Shown: positions 1-5,942, counted from the first letter of the stretch. The stretch: 10,197 nt of DNA from an uncultured Clostridia bacterium (GCA_934647145.1 CAKUFB010000075.1:1-10197); one strand, 5' to 3'. Notes: a model not told the origin generated them from the letters alone. A program made the numbers and translations.

Positions 1-179
1 GCCGCTACACGGTGGCCCTGCGCGCCGCCAGTCAGGCCGGGGGCAGCTACGCCGTCTACCGTCTGCCCTACGACCTGCTCGAGCGCGTCAGCGAACGCAT
101 ACTCGCCGAGGCACCCGGCGTCGACCGCGTGGTCTACGACGTGACCGCCTCTGTCCGCTCCCCGCTCGAGTGGGAATAG
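1..179 (+). CDS. guaA: GMP synthase (glutamine-hydrolysing), C-terminal end only
   Basis: This is the last 58 codons of a gene entering from the left edge, with codons in phase from base 3 and a TAG stop at 177-179. GMP synthase amidates XMP to GMP using glutamine and ATP in the cytoplasm, the last step of guanine nucleotide synthesis. The visible part is the C-terminal dimerisation domain. The stretch RLPYDLLERVSERI, then PGVDRVVYDVT and the final EWE, match the family's usual LPYD..LEKISNRI, VNRVVYDIT and IEWE endings. One oddity is that the segment before EWE reads ASVRSPL, whereas most family members have SKPPATI there, so the usual K-P-P is missing. The N-terminal amidotransferase and ATP-pyrophosphatase domains lie outside the window. 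No classical terminator follows; the stop codon is followed at once by a multi-hairpin repeat. Confidence 0.86.
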   Translation, partial: RYTVALRAASQAGGSYAVYRLPYDLLERVSERILAEAPGVDRVVYDVTASVRSPLEWE

Positions 180-313
180 GTCGGGGCAGGCTGAGCCTGC
201 ACGCGGTTGCTGCCGCGGGTTCTGGCGACGACCATTGGCCGCCATAGATTAGAGCGGCCAAGGTCTGCGGATTTCCAGAAATTTTCTGGAAATCATATGT
301 CGGCGCTGCCGAC
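180..313 (+). repeat. Multi-hairpin dispersed repeat, unit A
   Basis: First copy of a roughly 130-150 bp element, starting one base after the guaA stop codon. In order it carries H0 (GCAGGC-TGA-GCCTGC, 185-200), the box TTGCTGCCGCGG, and H1 (arms ending TTGGCCG / CGGCCAA around the 13-nt loop CCATAGATTAGAG at 242-254). H2 follows (GATTTCCAGAAA / TTTCTGGAAATC, 270-294, a perfect 12-bp inverted repeat) and then H3 (TCGGC-GCT-GCCGA, 300-312). The H1 and H2 arms differ in sequence from the other copies yet still pair, and the loop is conserved. It has no coding potential that I can support. Confidence 0.8.
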
Positions 314-442
314 TCGGGCAGGCTGAGCCTGCATGTACTTGCTGCCGCGGGATAGCACACGAAATTGGGGACCATAGATTGGAGTCCCCAATTTCTTCGG
401 TTTTCCGGAATTCTCCGGAAAACTTTTACCGGCGCTGCCGAC
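314..442 (+). repeat. Multi-hairpin dispersed repeat, unit B
   Basis: Second copy, head to tail with the first. H0 is GCAGGCTGAGCCTGC (318-332). H1 is a perfect 11-bp stem, GAAATTGGGGA (361-371) and TCCCCAATTTC (385-395), around the loop CCATAGATTGGAG (372-384). H2 is GTTTTCCGGA / TCCGGAAAAC with an ATTC loop (400-423). H3 is CGGC-GCT-GCCG near 430-440. Compared with the copy near 6 kb, both H1 arms have changed together, which indicates selection on pairing. Confidence 0.85.
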
Positions 443-519
443 TCGGGCTGCCGCGTGGGCCAAACTACCCTTCGGCCATAGATGGAGCTTCGAGGTACTC
501 CGCCGGGCATTGCCCCACA
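443..519 (+). repeat. Degenerate, truncated copy of the multi-hairpin repeat (unit C)
   Basis: It starts with TCGGGCTGCCGCG, as though H0 had been lost, and contains a shortened loop, CCATAGATGGAG (476-487), lacking the central TT of the intact copies. The flanking arms CTTCGG and CTTCGAGG pair only poorly. A GCCGGGCATTGCC stretch near 502-514 resembles H3. H2 is not recognisable. This looks like a decaying copy. Confidence 0.5.
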
Positions 520-834
520 AGGGCGACGGGCGCGTTACTTGAGGTTACCACCCCTCGCCGCCATCCTGCCTGCCTCGCGAAAGCGCCTTTCGGCGCTTTA
601 CTCACATTGCGTCTGAGGTACGGCTATTCTACTAAACTCGTGGTTTAGTTGGAATCACTCAGTCTCCATGCACTTGCCAAAAGCTGGCCTGGTTGGAACG
701 TATTCTCCTCAGAACGTACCCACGGGACCGCGTTTGGAGGGGTAAAGGAGATCCAAGGGGGCCTAGGGGAGCAATCGCAAGCTCCCCTGGTCCCTTTGGC
801 GGCCGCAGCCGGGGGCGGCTGTGCAGACAACTGC
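520..834. other. Unassigned intergenic region rich in inverted repeats
   Basis: About 315 bp with no gene I can recognise. It holds at least three inverted repeats: AAAGCGCC-TTTC-GGCGCTTT (580-599), ACTAAAC-TCGTG-GTTTAGT (631-649), and AGGGGAGC-AATCGCAA-GCTCCCCT (765-788). The last has an imperfect outer stem, CCAAGGGG / CCCTTTGG (753-799). GAACGTA occurs twice, near 697 and 713. Open frames cross it on both strands, but none has a good ribosome binding site or recognisable protein motifs. It could be a structured non-coding RNA, the remains of an insertion, or another repeat family. It ends where a fragment of the multi-hairpin repeat resumes. Confidence 0.45.
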
Positions 835-858
835 CGACTCGGGCAGGCTGAGCCTGCC
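832..858 (+). repeat. Fragment of the multi-hairpin repeat (H3 half plus H0)
   Basis: The bases from CTGCCGACTCGGG into GCAGGCTGAGCCTGC are the same as the junction between units A and B (about 307-332). H1 and H2 are missing. It may be the far edge of a unit interrupted by the 443-832 DNA, or a separate solo fragment. Confidence 0.65.
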
Positions 859-879
859 ATCCAGCATGATGGATAGCGA

Positions 880-907
880 AAAAGCCCGGCTTTGCGGCCG
901 GGCCTTT
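880..907 (-). terminator. Rho-independent terminator after metQ
   Basis: Inverted repeat GCCCGGC (884-890) / GCCGGGC (897-903) with a 6-nt loop. Read on the minus strand, the stem is followed by CTTTTTC, a good U-tract, about 15 bp past the metQ stop. The plus-strand side has only a short T run (905-907), so it mainly serves the leftward met operon. Confidence 0.85.
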
Positions 908-921
908 GTGATGCGCGGGAA

Positions 922-1767
922 TTATTCCGCCTTTTCGTCGACGGTGAAGGCGGGGATGACGCCGCCCTTGTAGTCCTCGTTGTTCAGGATGAAGTCGTAG
1001 ATCTTCTGGGACTGCAGGCAGGAGCGCAGCGCCTCGACCCACGCGGCGTCCTTGTCCTCGGGACGGACGACGACGTAGTTGGTGTAGACCTCGCCGGCCT
1101 CGGAGTCGGCGGCCTCCATGAAGATGGCGTCCTTGGCGGGGCTCAGACCGGCGTCCAGGGCGAAGTTGCCGTTGATGACGGCCATGTCCACATCCTGCAG
1201 GGTGGAGGGCAGCTGGCTGGCGTCGATCTCGAGCAGGTTGATCTTCAGGGGATTCTCGACCACGTCGAAGGCGGTCAGGGAGGAGTTCACGGTCGCGTCC
1301 TCGGGCAGCTTGATGATGCCGGCCTCCTGCAGCAGCAGCAGGGCGCGGGTCTCGTTGGCCGGGTCGTTGGTGACGGCGATGGTGGCGCCTTCCTTGAGCT
1401 CGTCGATGGAAGCGGTCTTGCCGGCGTAGATGCAGTAGGGCTCATAGTGCACGGGGATGGCGGCGACCAGCTGCTTGTCCTCGGGCAGATCCTTGTTGTA
1501 GTCGGCCAGGTAGGGGATGTGCTGGAAGTAGTTGGCGTCCAGCTCGCCGCTGCTGAGCGCGGGGTTGGGCAGCGGATACTCGGTGAAGGTGATGATCTCC
1601 AGCTCATAACCGAGGGCGGCCATGTCGTCGACGATCTGCTCCAGAATTTCCTGGTGCGGAGAGGGGGTCGCGCCGATGACGATCCTGGTCTTTTCTTCGG
1701 CGCAGGCGGTGCTCATCAGAGATACGAGCAGGCAGAGGACAAGTGCGAGGGTCAGCAGTTTTTTCAT
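922..1767 (-). CDS. metQ: Methionine-type ABC transporter substrate-binding protein (NLPA/MetQ family)
   Basis: A 281-aa extracytoplasmic binding protein that delivers methionine or a related amino acid to the MetNI importer. The start chosen is the ATG of MKKLLTLAL at 1765-1767, because a GGAGGAA ribosome binding site lies about 8 nt upstream and a hydrophobic signal peptide follows (residues 4-19). Longer in-frame starts would place non-secretory sequence ahead of this signal. Family hallmarks are IGATPSPHQEIL (31-42) and LDANYFQHIPYL (77-88), which closely match MetQ proteins; the total length is usual. The lipidation site is likely Cys22 in STAC, but the -3 residue is Ser rather than Leu, so the lipobox is weak. 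Cleavage by signal peptidase I after ACA is an alternative. It is the last gene of metN-metI-metQ, 94 bp after metI, and ends at a terminator. Methionine is inferred from the family; other substrates are possible. Confidence 0.9.
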   Translation of the reverse strand: MKKLLTLALVLCLLVSLMSTACAEEKTRIVIGATPSPHQEILEQIVDDMAALGYELEIITFTEYPLPNPALSSGELDANYFQHIPYLADYNKDLPEDKQLVAAIPVHYEPYCIYAGKTASIDELKEGATIAVTNDPANETRALLLLQEAGIIKLPEDATVNSSLTAFDVVENPLKINLLEIDASQLPSTLQDVDMAVINGNFALDAGLSPAKDAIFMEAADSEAGEVYTNYVVVRPEDKDAAWVEALRSCLQSQKIYDFILNNEDYKGGVIPAFTVDEKAE

Positions 1768-1861
1768 GGGGTGTTCCTCCTTCCAAAATTGGGTATCTAT
1801 GACAAGCAACCAGAGCTTTCTTGCAAATGAAACGTAGGCCCTGTGTTGCAACGGGGGCTGT

Positions 1862-2524
1862 TCAGCGCCGCTTGTGGTCGGACAGGCGGGTGAGCGCGTT
1901 GCCGATCACCTGAATGATCTGCACGATGATGACCAGCGCGATCGACGAGGTGTACATCACCGTGTAGTCGCGGCGGTTCAGGCCGTAGGAGATGGCCAGC
2001 TTGCCCAGGCCGTCGCCGCCCGCGGAGCCCGCCATGGCGGTATAGGCCAATATGGTGGTCATGCAGATGGTCGCGCCGTTGATCAGCGAGGGGAGCGCCT
2101 CGGGCAGAAGCACCTTGCAGATGATCTGCATCGACGTGCTGCCCATGGACTGCGCCGCCTCAATCAGCCCCTGATCGACCTCGTCGAGCGAGCTTTCGAC
2201 CATGCGGGCCACGTAGGGGAAGGCGCTGACCACCAGCGGGAAGATGACCGAGCGGGTGCCGATGGCCGTGCCCATGACGATGCGCGTCACCGGGAAGAGC
2301 ATGACCAGCAGGATGATGAACGGGATCGAGCGCAGGAAGTTGATGATTGCGCCCAGCACCGCGTTGAAGGTGGTCGATTCCTTAATGCCGCCCTTTTTCG
2401 TGATGACCAGCAGCACGCCCAGCGGCAGGCCCAGGATATAGGCGAAGATCGTCGAGGGGATGGTCATGTACAGCGTGTCCCACACGCCCTGGCCAAGCAG
2501 CGTCCAGAGTTGACTTCCGCTCAT
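1862..2524 (-). CDS. metI: Methionine-type ABC transporter permease (MetI family)
   Basis: A 220-aa inner-membrane permease with about five hydrophobic segments: roughly residues 19-42, 56-80, 90-105, 148-170 and 190-212. The cytoplasmic coupling motif EAAQSMGSTSMQIICKVLLP (122-141) is the EAA loop that docks onto the ATPase and closely matches MetI proteins (EAA..MG....I...LLPEALP). The length is usual for MetI. The ATG start at 2522-2524 overlaps the metN TGA stop as TGATG, so the two are probably translationally coupled. It should form the MetN2-MetI2 channel with the ATPase upstream and receive substrate from the binding protein encoded downstream. Confidence 0.92.
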   Translation of the reverse strand: MSGSQLWTLLGQGVWDTLYMTIPSTIFAYILGLPLGVLLVITKKGGIKESTTFNAVLGAIINFLRSIPFIILLVMLFPVTRIVMGTAIGTRSVIFPLVVSAFPYVARMVESSLDEVDQGLIEAAQSMGSTSMQIICKVLLPEALPSLINGATICMTTILAYTAMAGSAGGDGLGKLAISYGLNRRDYTVMYTSSIALVIIVQIIQVIGNALTRLSDHKRR

Positions 2525-3531
2525 CAGGAATGCACCTCCTCAGCCGTCAGGCCCATTTCGCGCAGGCCGTGAATCAGCTTTTCCCGGTCGGCGTAGCTTT
2601 CCGGCAGGGCCAGCAGCATCTGGCCGTAGGGCTTGCCGTTCAGGCGGCGCACGTCGGCCGACAGGATGTTGACCGGCATGCCGGTTTTCATGATGAAGTC
2701 GGAGAGCACCGGGTCGTTGAAGGTGCTGCCGTCGAACACGACGCGCACGGCCTCGTGGATTTCCTGGTCGTTGTCCTCCTTGATCACGCCGAAGAGGCGG
2801 CGGCCCGCGGCGCTTCGGGTGTGGGTGAAGACCTCGTCCACCGTGCCTTCCTCGACGATTTTGCCGCCGTCGATGATGGTCACGCGGTTGCAGATCTGGC
2901 GAATGACCGCCATTTCGTGGGTGATGATGACGATGGTGATGCCCAGGCGGCGGTTGATGTCCTGAAGCAGGGCGAGTATGGACTGCGTGGTCATCGGGTC
3001 GAGGGCCGAGGTGGCCTCGTCGCTGAGCAGCACGTCCGGGTCGGAGGCCAGCGCGCGGGCGATGGCGATGCGCTGCTTCTGGCCGCCCGAGAGCTGGATG
3101 GGGTAGGCGTTCGCCTTGTGGGACAGACCCACGATTTCGAGCAGCTCCCTGACGCGCGCGTCCGCCTTGACGCGCGGCACGCCGGCGATTTCCAGCGGAT
3201 AGCGGATGTTCCGGGCCACGGTCTTCTGCATCATCAGGTTGAAGTGCTGGAAGATCATGCTCACGCGGCGGCGCGTGGCGCGCAGCTGGGGCGCGTTCAT
3301 GCTCAGGATGTCCTGGCCGTCGATCTCGATGCTGCCCTCGGTGGGGGTATCCAGGCGGTTCACACAGCGGATCAGCGTGGATTTGCCCGCGCCCGACATG
3401 CCGATGATGCCGTGGATGTCGCCCTTGTTCACGGTCAGGTTGATATTGTCCAGCGCAGTGACGGCGGTTGCGCCGCTCCCGTAAACCTTTTTAAGCCCAG
3501 TGATGCGAATCATGGGCGTCTGTTCGTTCAT
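2524..3531 (-). CDS. metN: Methionine-type ABC transporter ATP-binding protein with C-terminal NIL domain
   Basis: A 335-aa ATPase that powers the importer. It has Walker A GMSGAGKST (44-52), a Q-loop at MIFQHFNLM (Q95), the signature LSGGQ (147-151), Walker B VLLSDE (167-172) and the switch His205 in ITHEM. About 80 residues follow the nucleotide-binding domain (roughly 255-335), the size of the NIL domain of MetN, which in characterised members binds methionine and inhibits transport. The start is the ATG of MNEQTP at 3529-3531, with AAGGAAG about 8 nt upstream. An in-frame extension of 46 codons is rejected because it runs back across the promoter. Met7 is a possible but poorer start. It is the first gene of the operon and overlaps metI by one base. 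I saw no S-box riboswitch or T-box in the short leader, so the usual methionine control is not evident. Confidence 0.93.
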   Translation of the reverse strand: MNEQTPMIRITGLKKVYGSGATAVTALDNINLTVNKGDIHGIIGMSGAGKSTLIRCVNRLDTPTEGSIEIDGQDILSMNAPQLRATRRRVSMIFQHFNLMMQKTVARNIRYPLEIAGVPRVKADARVRELLEIVGLSHKANAYPIQLSGGQKQRIAIARALASDPDVLLSDEATSALDPMTTQSILALLQDINRRLGITIVIITHEMAVIRQICNRVTIIDGGKIVEEGTVDEVFTHTRSAAGRRLFGVIKEDNDQEIHEAVRVVFDGSTFNDPVLSDFIMKTGMPVNILSADVRRLNGKPYGQMLLALPESYADREKLIHGLREMGLTAEEVHS

Positions 3532-3586
3532 TGCGGTCACTTCCTTATATGCCCACTGCTCATTGCGCAGAAATAATTTGCCTTGG

Positions 3587-3595
3587 ATTATAGCA
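3587..3595 (-). promoter_or_regulatory. Extended -10 promoter for metNIQ
   Basis: On the minus strand the sequence reads TGCTATAAT, a perfect TATAAT (3587-3592) with an upstream TGn extension. No good -35 box is seen at the right distance (TGTATG at 3610-3615), which is common for extended -10 promoters. It lies about 56 bp upstream of the metN start and downstream of the rpsT terminator, so the operon is transcribed independently. The 5' leader is too short for a SAM riboswitch. Confidence 0.65.
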
Positions 3596-3678
3596 TGCGG
3601 CCGAAAAGTCATACAGAGCGGATGCGTTAAAAGTAGAATAAAAGATATACAACGGCCTGTCCGGGGCAAAAAGACAAT

Positions 3679-3708
3679 AAAAAATCACTCCCCGCGGTGT
3701 GCGGAGAG
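3679..3708 (-). terminator. Rho-independent terminator after rpsT
   Basis: Read on the minus strand: CTCTCCGC, loop ACACC, GCGGGGAG (8 bp with one G-U pair), then TGATTTTTT. It begins 14 bp past the rpsT stop and separates rpsT from the met operon. Confidence 0.85.
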
Positions 3709-3722
3709 CGATCTTCGTTTCG

Positions 3723-3983
3723 TCAGGCGTTGGCCTTATTCATGGCCTTGGCCATACGGGCCTTCTTGCGGTTGGCAGCGTTCTTGGACATTACGCCCTT
3801 GCTGACCGCCCTATCAACAGCGCTGGAAGTAGCGCTCAGCAGCTGGGCGTCAGCCTGACCGGCGGTCACGGCGGCGTCGAACTTCTTCACGCTGGTGCGC
3901 ATAGCGGACTTAATCATGCGGTTGCGCAGGTTTTTCTTCTCAGTGACCTTTACGCGCTTCATAGCGGATTTGATATTCGGCAA
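3723..3983 (-). CDS. rpsT: 30S ribosomal protein S20
   Basis: An 86-aa, very basic protein starting MPNIKSAMKR, with KKNLRNRMIKSAMRT and the C-terminal NAANRKKARMAKAMNKA, all typical of bacterial S20. S20 binds 16S rRNA early in 30S assembly. The start is TTG at 3981-3983; it is chosen because the MPNIKSA beginning is conserved and GGAGGTG lies 7 nt upstream. In E. coli rpsT also starts with UUG, and that weak start is part of translational feedback by S20; whether the same applies here is inference. The gene stands alone with its own promoter (-35 TTGCAA, -10 TATCAT) and terminator, divergent from gpr. The rpsT/gpr arrangement is conserved in many spore formers. Confidence 0.96.
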   Translation of the reverse strand: MPNIKSAMKRVKVTEKKNLRNRMIKSAMRTSVKKFDAAVTAGQADAQLLSATSSAVDRAVSKGVMSKNAANRKKARMAKAMNKANA

Positions 3984-4019
3984 GACAATTCACCTCCAAG
4001 CCTTACAGTTAACAGCAAT

Positions 4020-4048
4020 ATGATACCACGTCATGCGTTTCATTGCAA
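4020..4048 (-). promoter_or_regulatory. Sigma-A type promoter for rpsT
   Basis: The minus strand carries TTGCAA (4043-4048), a 17-bp spacer and TATCAT (4020-4025), about 40 bp upstream of the rpsT start codon. Box quality and spacing fit a housekeeping promoter. Confidence 0.7.
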
Positions 4049-4089
4049 GACCCAAACTGAGAAAACACGTTAATTTCTGGGCGCGGATT

Positions 4090-4118
4090 GCATGAAAAGG
4101 CAGCCCTCTCACATAATA
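4090..4118 (+). promoter_or_regulatory. Putative sigma-G (forespore) promoter for gpr
   Basis: The plus strand has GCATG (4090-4094), a 17-bp spacer and CATAATA (4112-4118). These fit the Bacillus sigma-G pattern as I recall it (-35 GHATR, -10 CATnHTA, spacer about 17-18). Transcription would start near 4125, upstream of the GTG at 4149 but downstream of the alternative ATG at 4092, which supports the shorter protein. gpr is a sigma-G target in Bacillus. This is a motif match only. Confidence 0.6.
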
Positions 4119-4148
4119 AGCGCAGAAACGACGTGGAAGGTGAGTGCA

Positions 4149-5075
4149 GTGAAACAGGTTCGTACCGATCTGGCCATGGAATCGCTCGACGGGCGGGATG
4201 AGAAGTCTCTGCCCGGCGTGCGCTTGTCCAACTGGGAAACGGGCGGCGTCCGTGTGACGGAAGTGAACGTCTCCACGAAAGAGGGTGCCGCGCTTCTCCA
4301 CAAACCCATAGGACATTATATCACACTGGAGTCGGAGGGTGTCAAGCAAAAAATTCCGCAGGCGAGGCAGGCAATGAGCAATATTCTGGGAGAGGAATTG
4401 GGCAGGTTGCTGCCCAAGGAGCGCAAAGGCCCGGTGATGGTGATCGGCCTGGGCAACCGGATGGTCACGCCGGACGCGCTGGGCCCTTTGACGGTGGATC
4501 ACACGCTGGTCACGCGGCACCTGTTCTCCGAGCTGCCCGACAGGGTGGATGACCGGATGCGCAGCGTATGCGCCCTCGCGCCGGGGGTGCTGGGCGTGAC
4601 CGGCATCGAGACGATGGAGATGGTGCGCGCGGTGGTGCAGGCGGTGCAGCCCTGCGCCGTGGTCGCGGTGGACTCGCTCTCGGCGCGGGCGGTGTCCCGG
4701 GTAGGCTGCGCGGTGCAGCTGACCAATACGGGCATTCAGCCGGGCAGCGGGGTCGGGAACCGGAGAATGGCGCTGTCCGTCGAAACACTGGGCGTACCGG
4801 TGCTGGCGCTAGGCGTGCCGATGGTGATCTACGCCGCGACCATCGCGCGGGACGCGTTCGAGCTGCTCAGCGGCGCGCGGGGCGACGAGGCGGACGGCGA
4901 GGCGCTCGACCGGATGAGCGACGAGCTGCTGCGCGGGGCGATGGGCGAGATGATCGTCACCCCGCGCGAGGTGGACGACCTGGTGCACCAGGCGGCGCTG
5001 ATGCTCTCGGGCGGCGTGAACCGCGCGCTGCACCCCGACCTGTCCGACCTGGAAATCGCCCGGATGATGAGCTGA
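4149..5075 (+). CDS. gpr: GPR germination protease (peptidase family A25)
   Basis: A 308-aa protease that starts degradation of small acid-soluble spore proteins (SASPs) during germination; it is made in the forespore as a zymogen. The start is GTG at 4149, because GGAAGG lies about 8 nt upstream and the protein then begins VKQVRTDLAMES, matching the family's RTDLA start. The in-frame ATG at 4092 lacks a ribosome binding site and lies inside the predicted promoter. Family motifs are GLGNRMVTPDALGP (100-113), VVAVDSLSARAVSRVG (171-186) and TNTGIQPGSGVGNRR (192-206). The two candidate catalytic aspartates are Asp109 and Asp175. Their 66-residue spacing equals that of Asp127 and Asp193 in the Bacillus enzyme, as I recall it. 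In Bacillus gpr is followed by spoIIP; here a metallo-beta-lactamase-fold lipoprotein follows after 27 bp, probably cotranscribed. Confidence 0.95.
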   Translation: MKQVRTDLAMESLDGRDEKSLPGVRLSNWETGGVRVTEVNVSTKEGAALLHKPIGHYITLESEGVKQKIPQARQAMSNILGEELGRLLPKERKGPVMVIGLGNRMVTPDALGPLTVDHTLVTRHLFSELPDRVDDRMRSVCALAPGVLGVTGIETMEMVRAVVQAVQPCAVVAVDSLSARAVSRVGCAVQLTNTGIQPGSGVGNRRMALSVETLGVPVLALGVPMVIYAATIARDAFELLSGARGDEADGEALDRMSDELLRGAMGEMIVTPREVDDLVHQAALMLSGGVNRALHPDLSDLEIARMMS

Positions 5076-5102
5076 TCGACCGATACAAAGGAGTGAATCC
5101 GC

Positions 5103-5942
5103 ATGACGAATACGAGACGAGGCAGGCTGCTGTGCCTGCTGCTGACGCTGTGCCTGCTGTTGCTGCCCGGCTGCGCGCGGGGAGAGCGCGAGAAGGAGAC
5201 GCTTACCGTCACCTTTTTCGACGCGGGCAAGGCCGACGCGATCCTGGTGCGCACGGGCGGGCACGCGCTGCTGATCGATACCGGCCTGGACAAGGACGGC
5301 GCGGCGCTGGTGGACGCGCTGCGCGCGGTGGGCGTGCAGTCGCTGGATATGCTGCTGATTACGCACTTCGACAAGGACCACGTGGGCGGCGCGGACAGCG
5401 TGCTCTCATCGATGCCGGTCGGCGCGATTTACCAGCCCGACTATCCCAAGGACTCCAAGCAGATGCGGCAGTACCTGAAGGCGGCGCAGGACGCGGGCGT
5501 GAATCCGATTGCGCTGAGCGAGAACTGCGAGCTGACTTTGGGCGGGGCACGCCTGCTGATCGACGTGGCCAACGAGGACGACTACGGCGTGGACGAGGAG
5601 AACGACTTCTCGCTGGTCGTGAGCCTGCGCTTCGGCGAGACCCGCTTCCTCTTTGCGGGCGACGCGGAGGAGGCGCGCATCGACGAACTGATGGCCGAGG
5701 GCGACCTGGCACACGACGTGCTCAAGGTGCCTCATCACGGCAAAAGGCACGACAACAACGCCGCGTTTTTCCGGGCGGTGAGCCCGCGCTACGCCGTGAT
5801 TACCAGCTCGGATGACGACCCCGAGAAGGAGGAGACTGTGCACCTTTTGGAGGAGGCCGGCGCGGTCGTGCTGCTGACCCGCCTGGGCGACGTGACGATC
5901 ACCTCCGACGGCAAAAACCTGACCGTGACGCAGGCAGGCTGA
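5103..5942 (+). CDS. ComEC/Rec2-related metallo-beta-lactamase-fold lipoprotein
   Basis: A 279-aa protein with a lipoprotein signal: basic RRGR, a leucine-rich core (9-20) and lipobox LPGC with Cys24. The mature part is a metallo-beta-lactamase fold. It has VTFFDAGKADAILV (36-49), LLIDTG (56-61), metal motif HFDKDH (88-93), an ENDFSLV segment (166-172), FAGD with Asp187, PHHG (210-213) and a closing VITSSDDDP (232-240). These match the stand-alone relatives of the C-terminal domain of the DNA-uptake protein ComEC. In ComEC this domain is thought to degrade the non-transported strand; the substrate of this stand-alone extracellular form is unknown. No ComEC-type membrane channel is encoded here. 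The start is ATG with AAGGAG 9 nt upstream, 27 bp after gpr. The TGA stop falls inside the repeat motif GCAGGCTGAGCC, so the last codons (QAG) may have been supplied by a repeat insertion. Confidence 0.85.
   Translation: MTNTRRGRLLCLLLTLCLLLLPGCARGEREKETLTVTFFDAGKADAILVRTGGHALLIDTGLDKDGAALVDALRAVGVQSLDMLLITHFDKDHVGGADSVLSSMPVGAIYQPDYPKDSKQMRQYLKAAQDAGVNPIALSENCELTLGGARLLIDVANEDDYGVDEENDFSLVVSLRFGETRFLFAGDAEEARIDELMAEGDLAHDVLKVPHHGKRHDNNAAFFRAVSPRYAVITSSDDDPEKEETVHLLEEAGAVVLLTRLGDVTITSDGKNLTVTQAG

Noticed and set aside
180..442. CRISPR array
   Set aside because: Units are about 130-154 bp with several hairpins, not 24-40 bp repeats with unique spacers, and no cas gene is seen.
570..604. Terminator at the 580-599 hairpin
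   Set aside because: The 8-bp stem is good, but no T-tract follows on either strand and no gene ends nearby.
892..1830. Long plus-strand open frame opposite metQ
   Set aside because: Mirror frame of a well-supported gene, with Gly/Val/Asp-rich composition and no domain or ribosome binding site. The same applies to 1874-2572 opposite metI and 2530-3576 opposite metN.
4092..4148. ATG at 4092 as the gpr start
   Set aside because: No ribosome binding site, no family similarity in the extra 19 residues, and overlap with the likely promoter.
4568..5815. Long plus-strand frame across gpr and the lipoprotein gene
   Set aside because: It is a +1 shadow made of Arg/Gly/Ala-rich sequence and crosses two genes with clear motifs.
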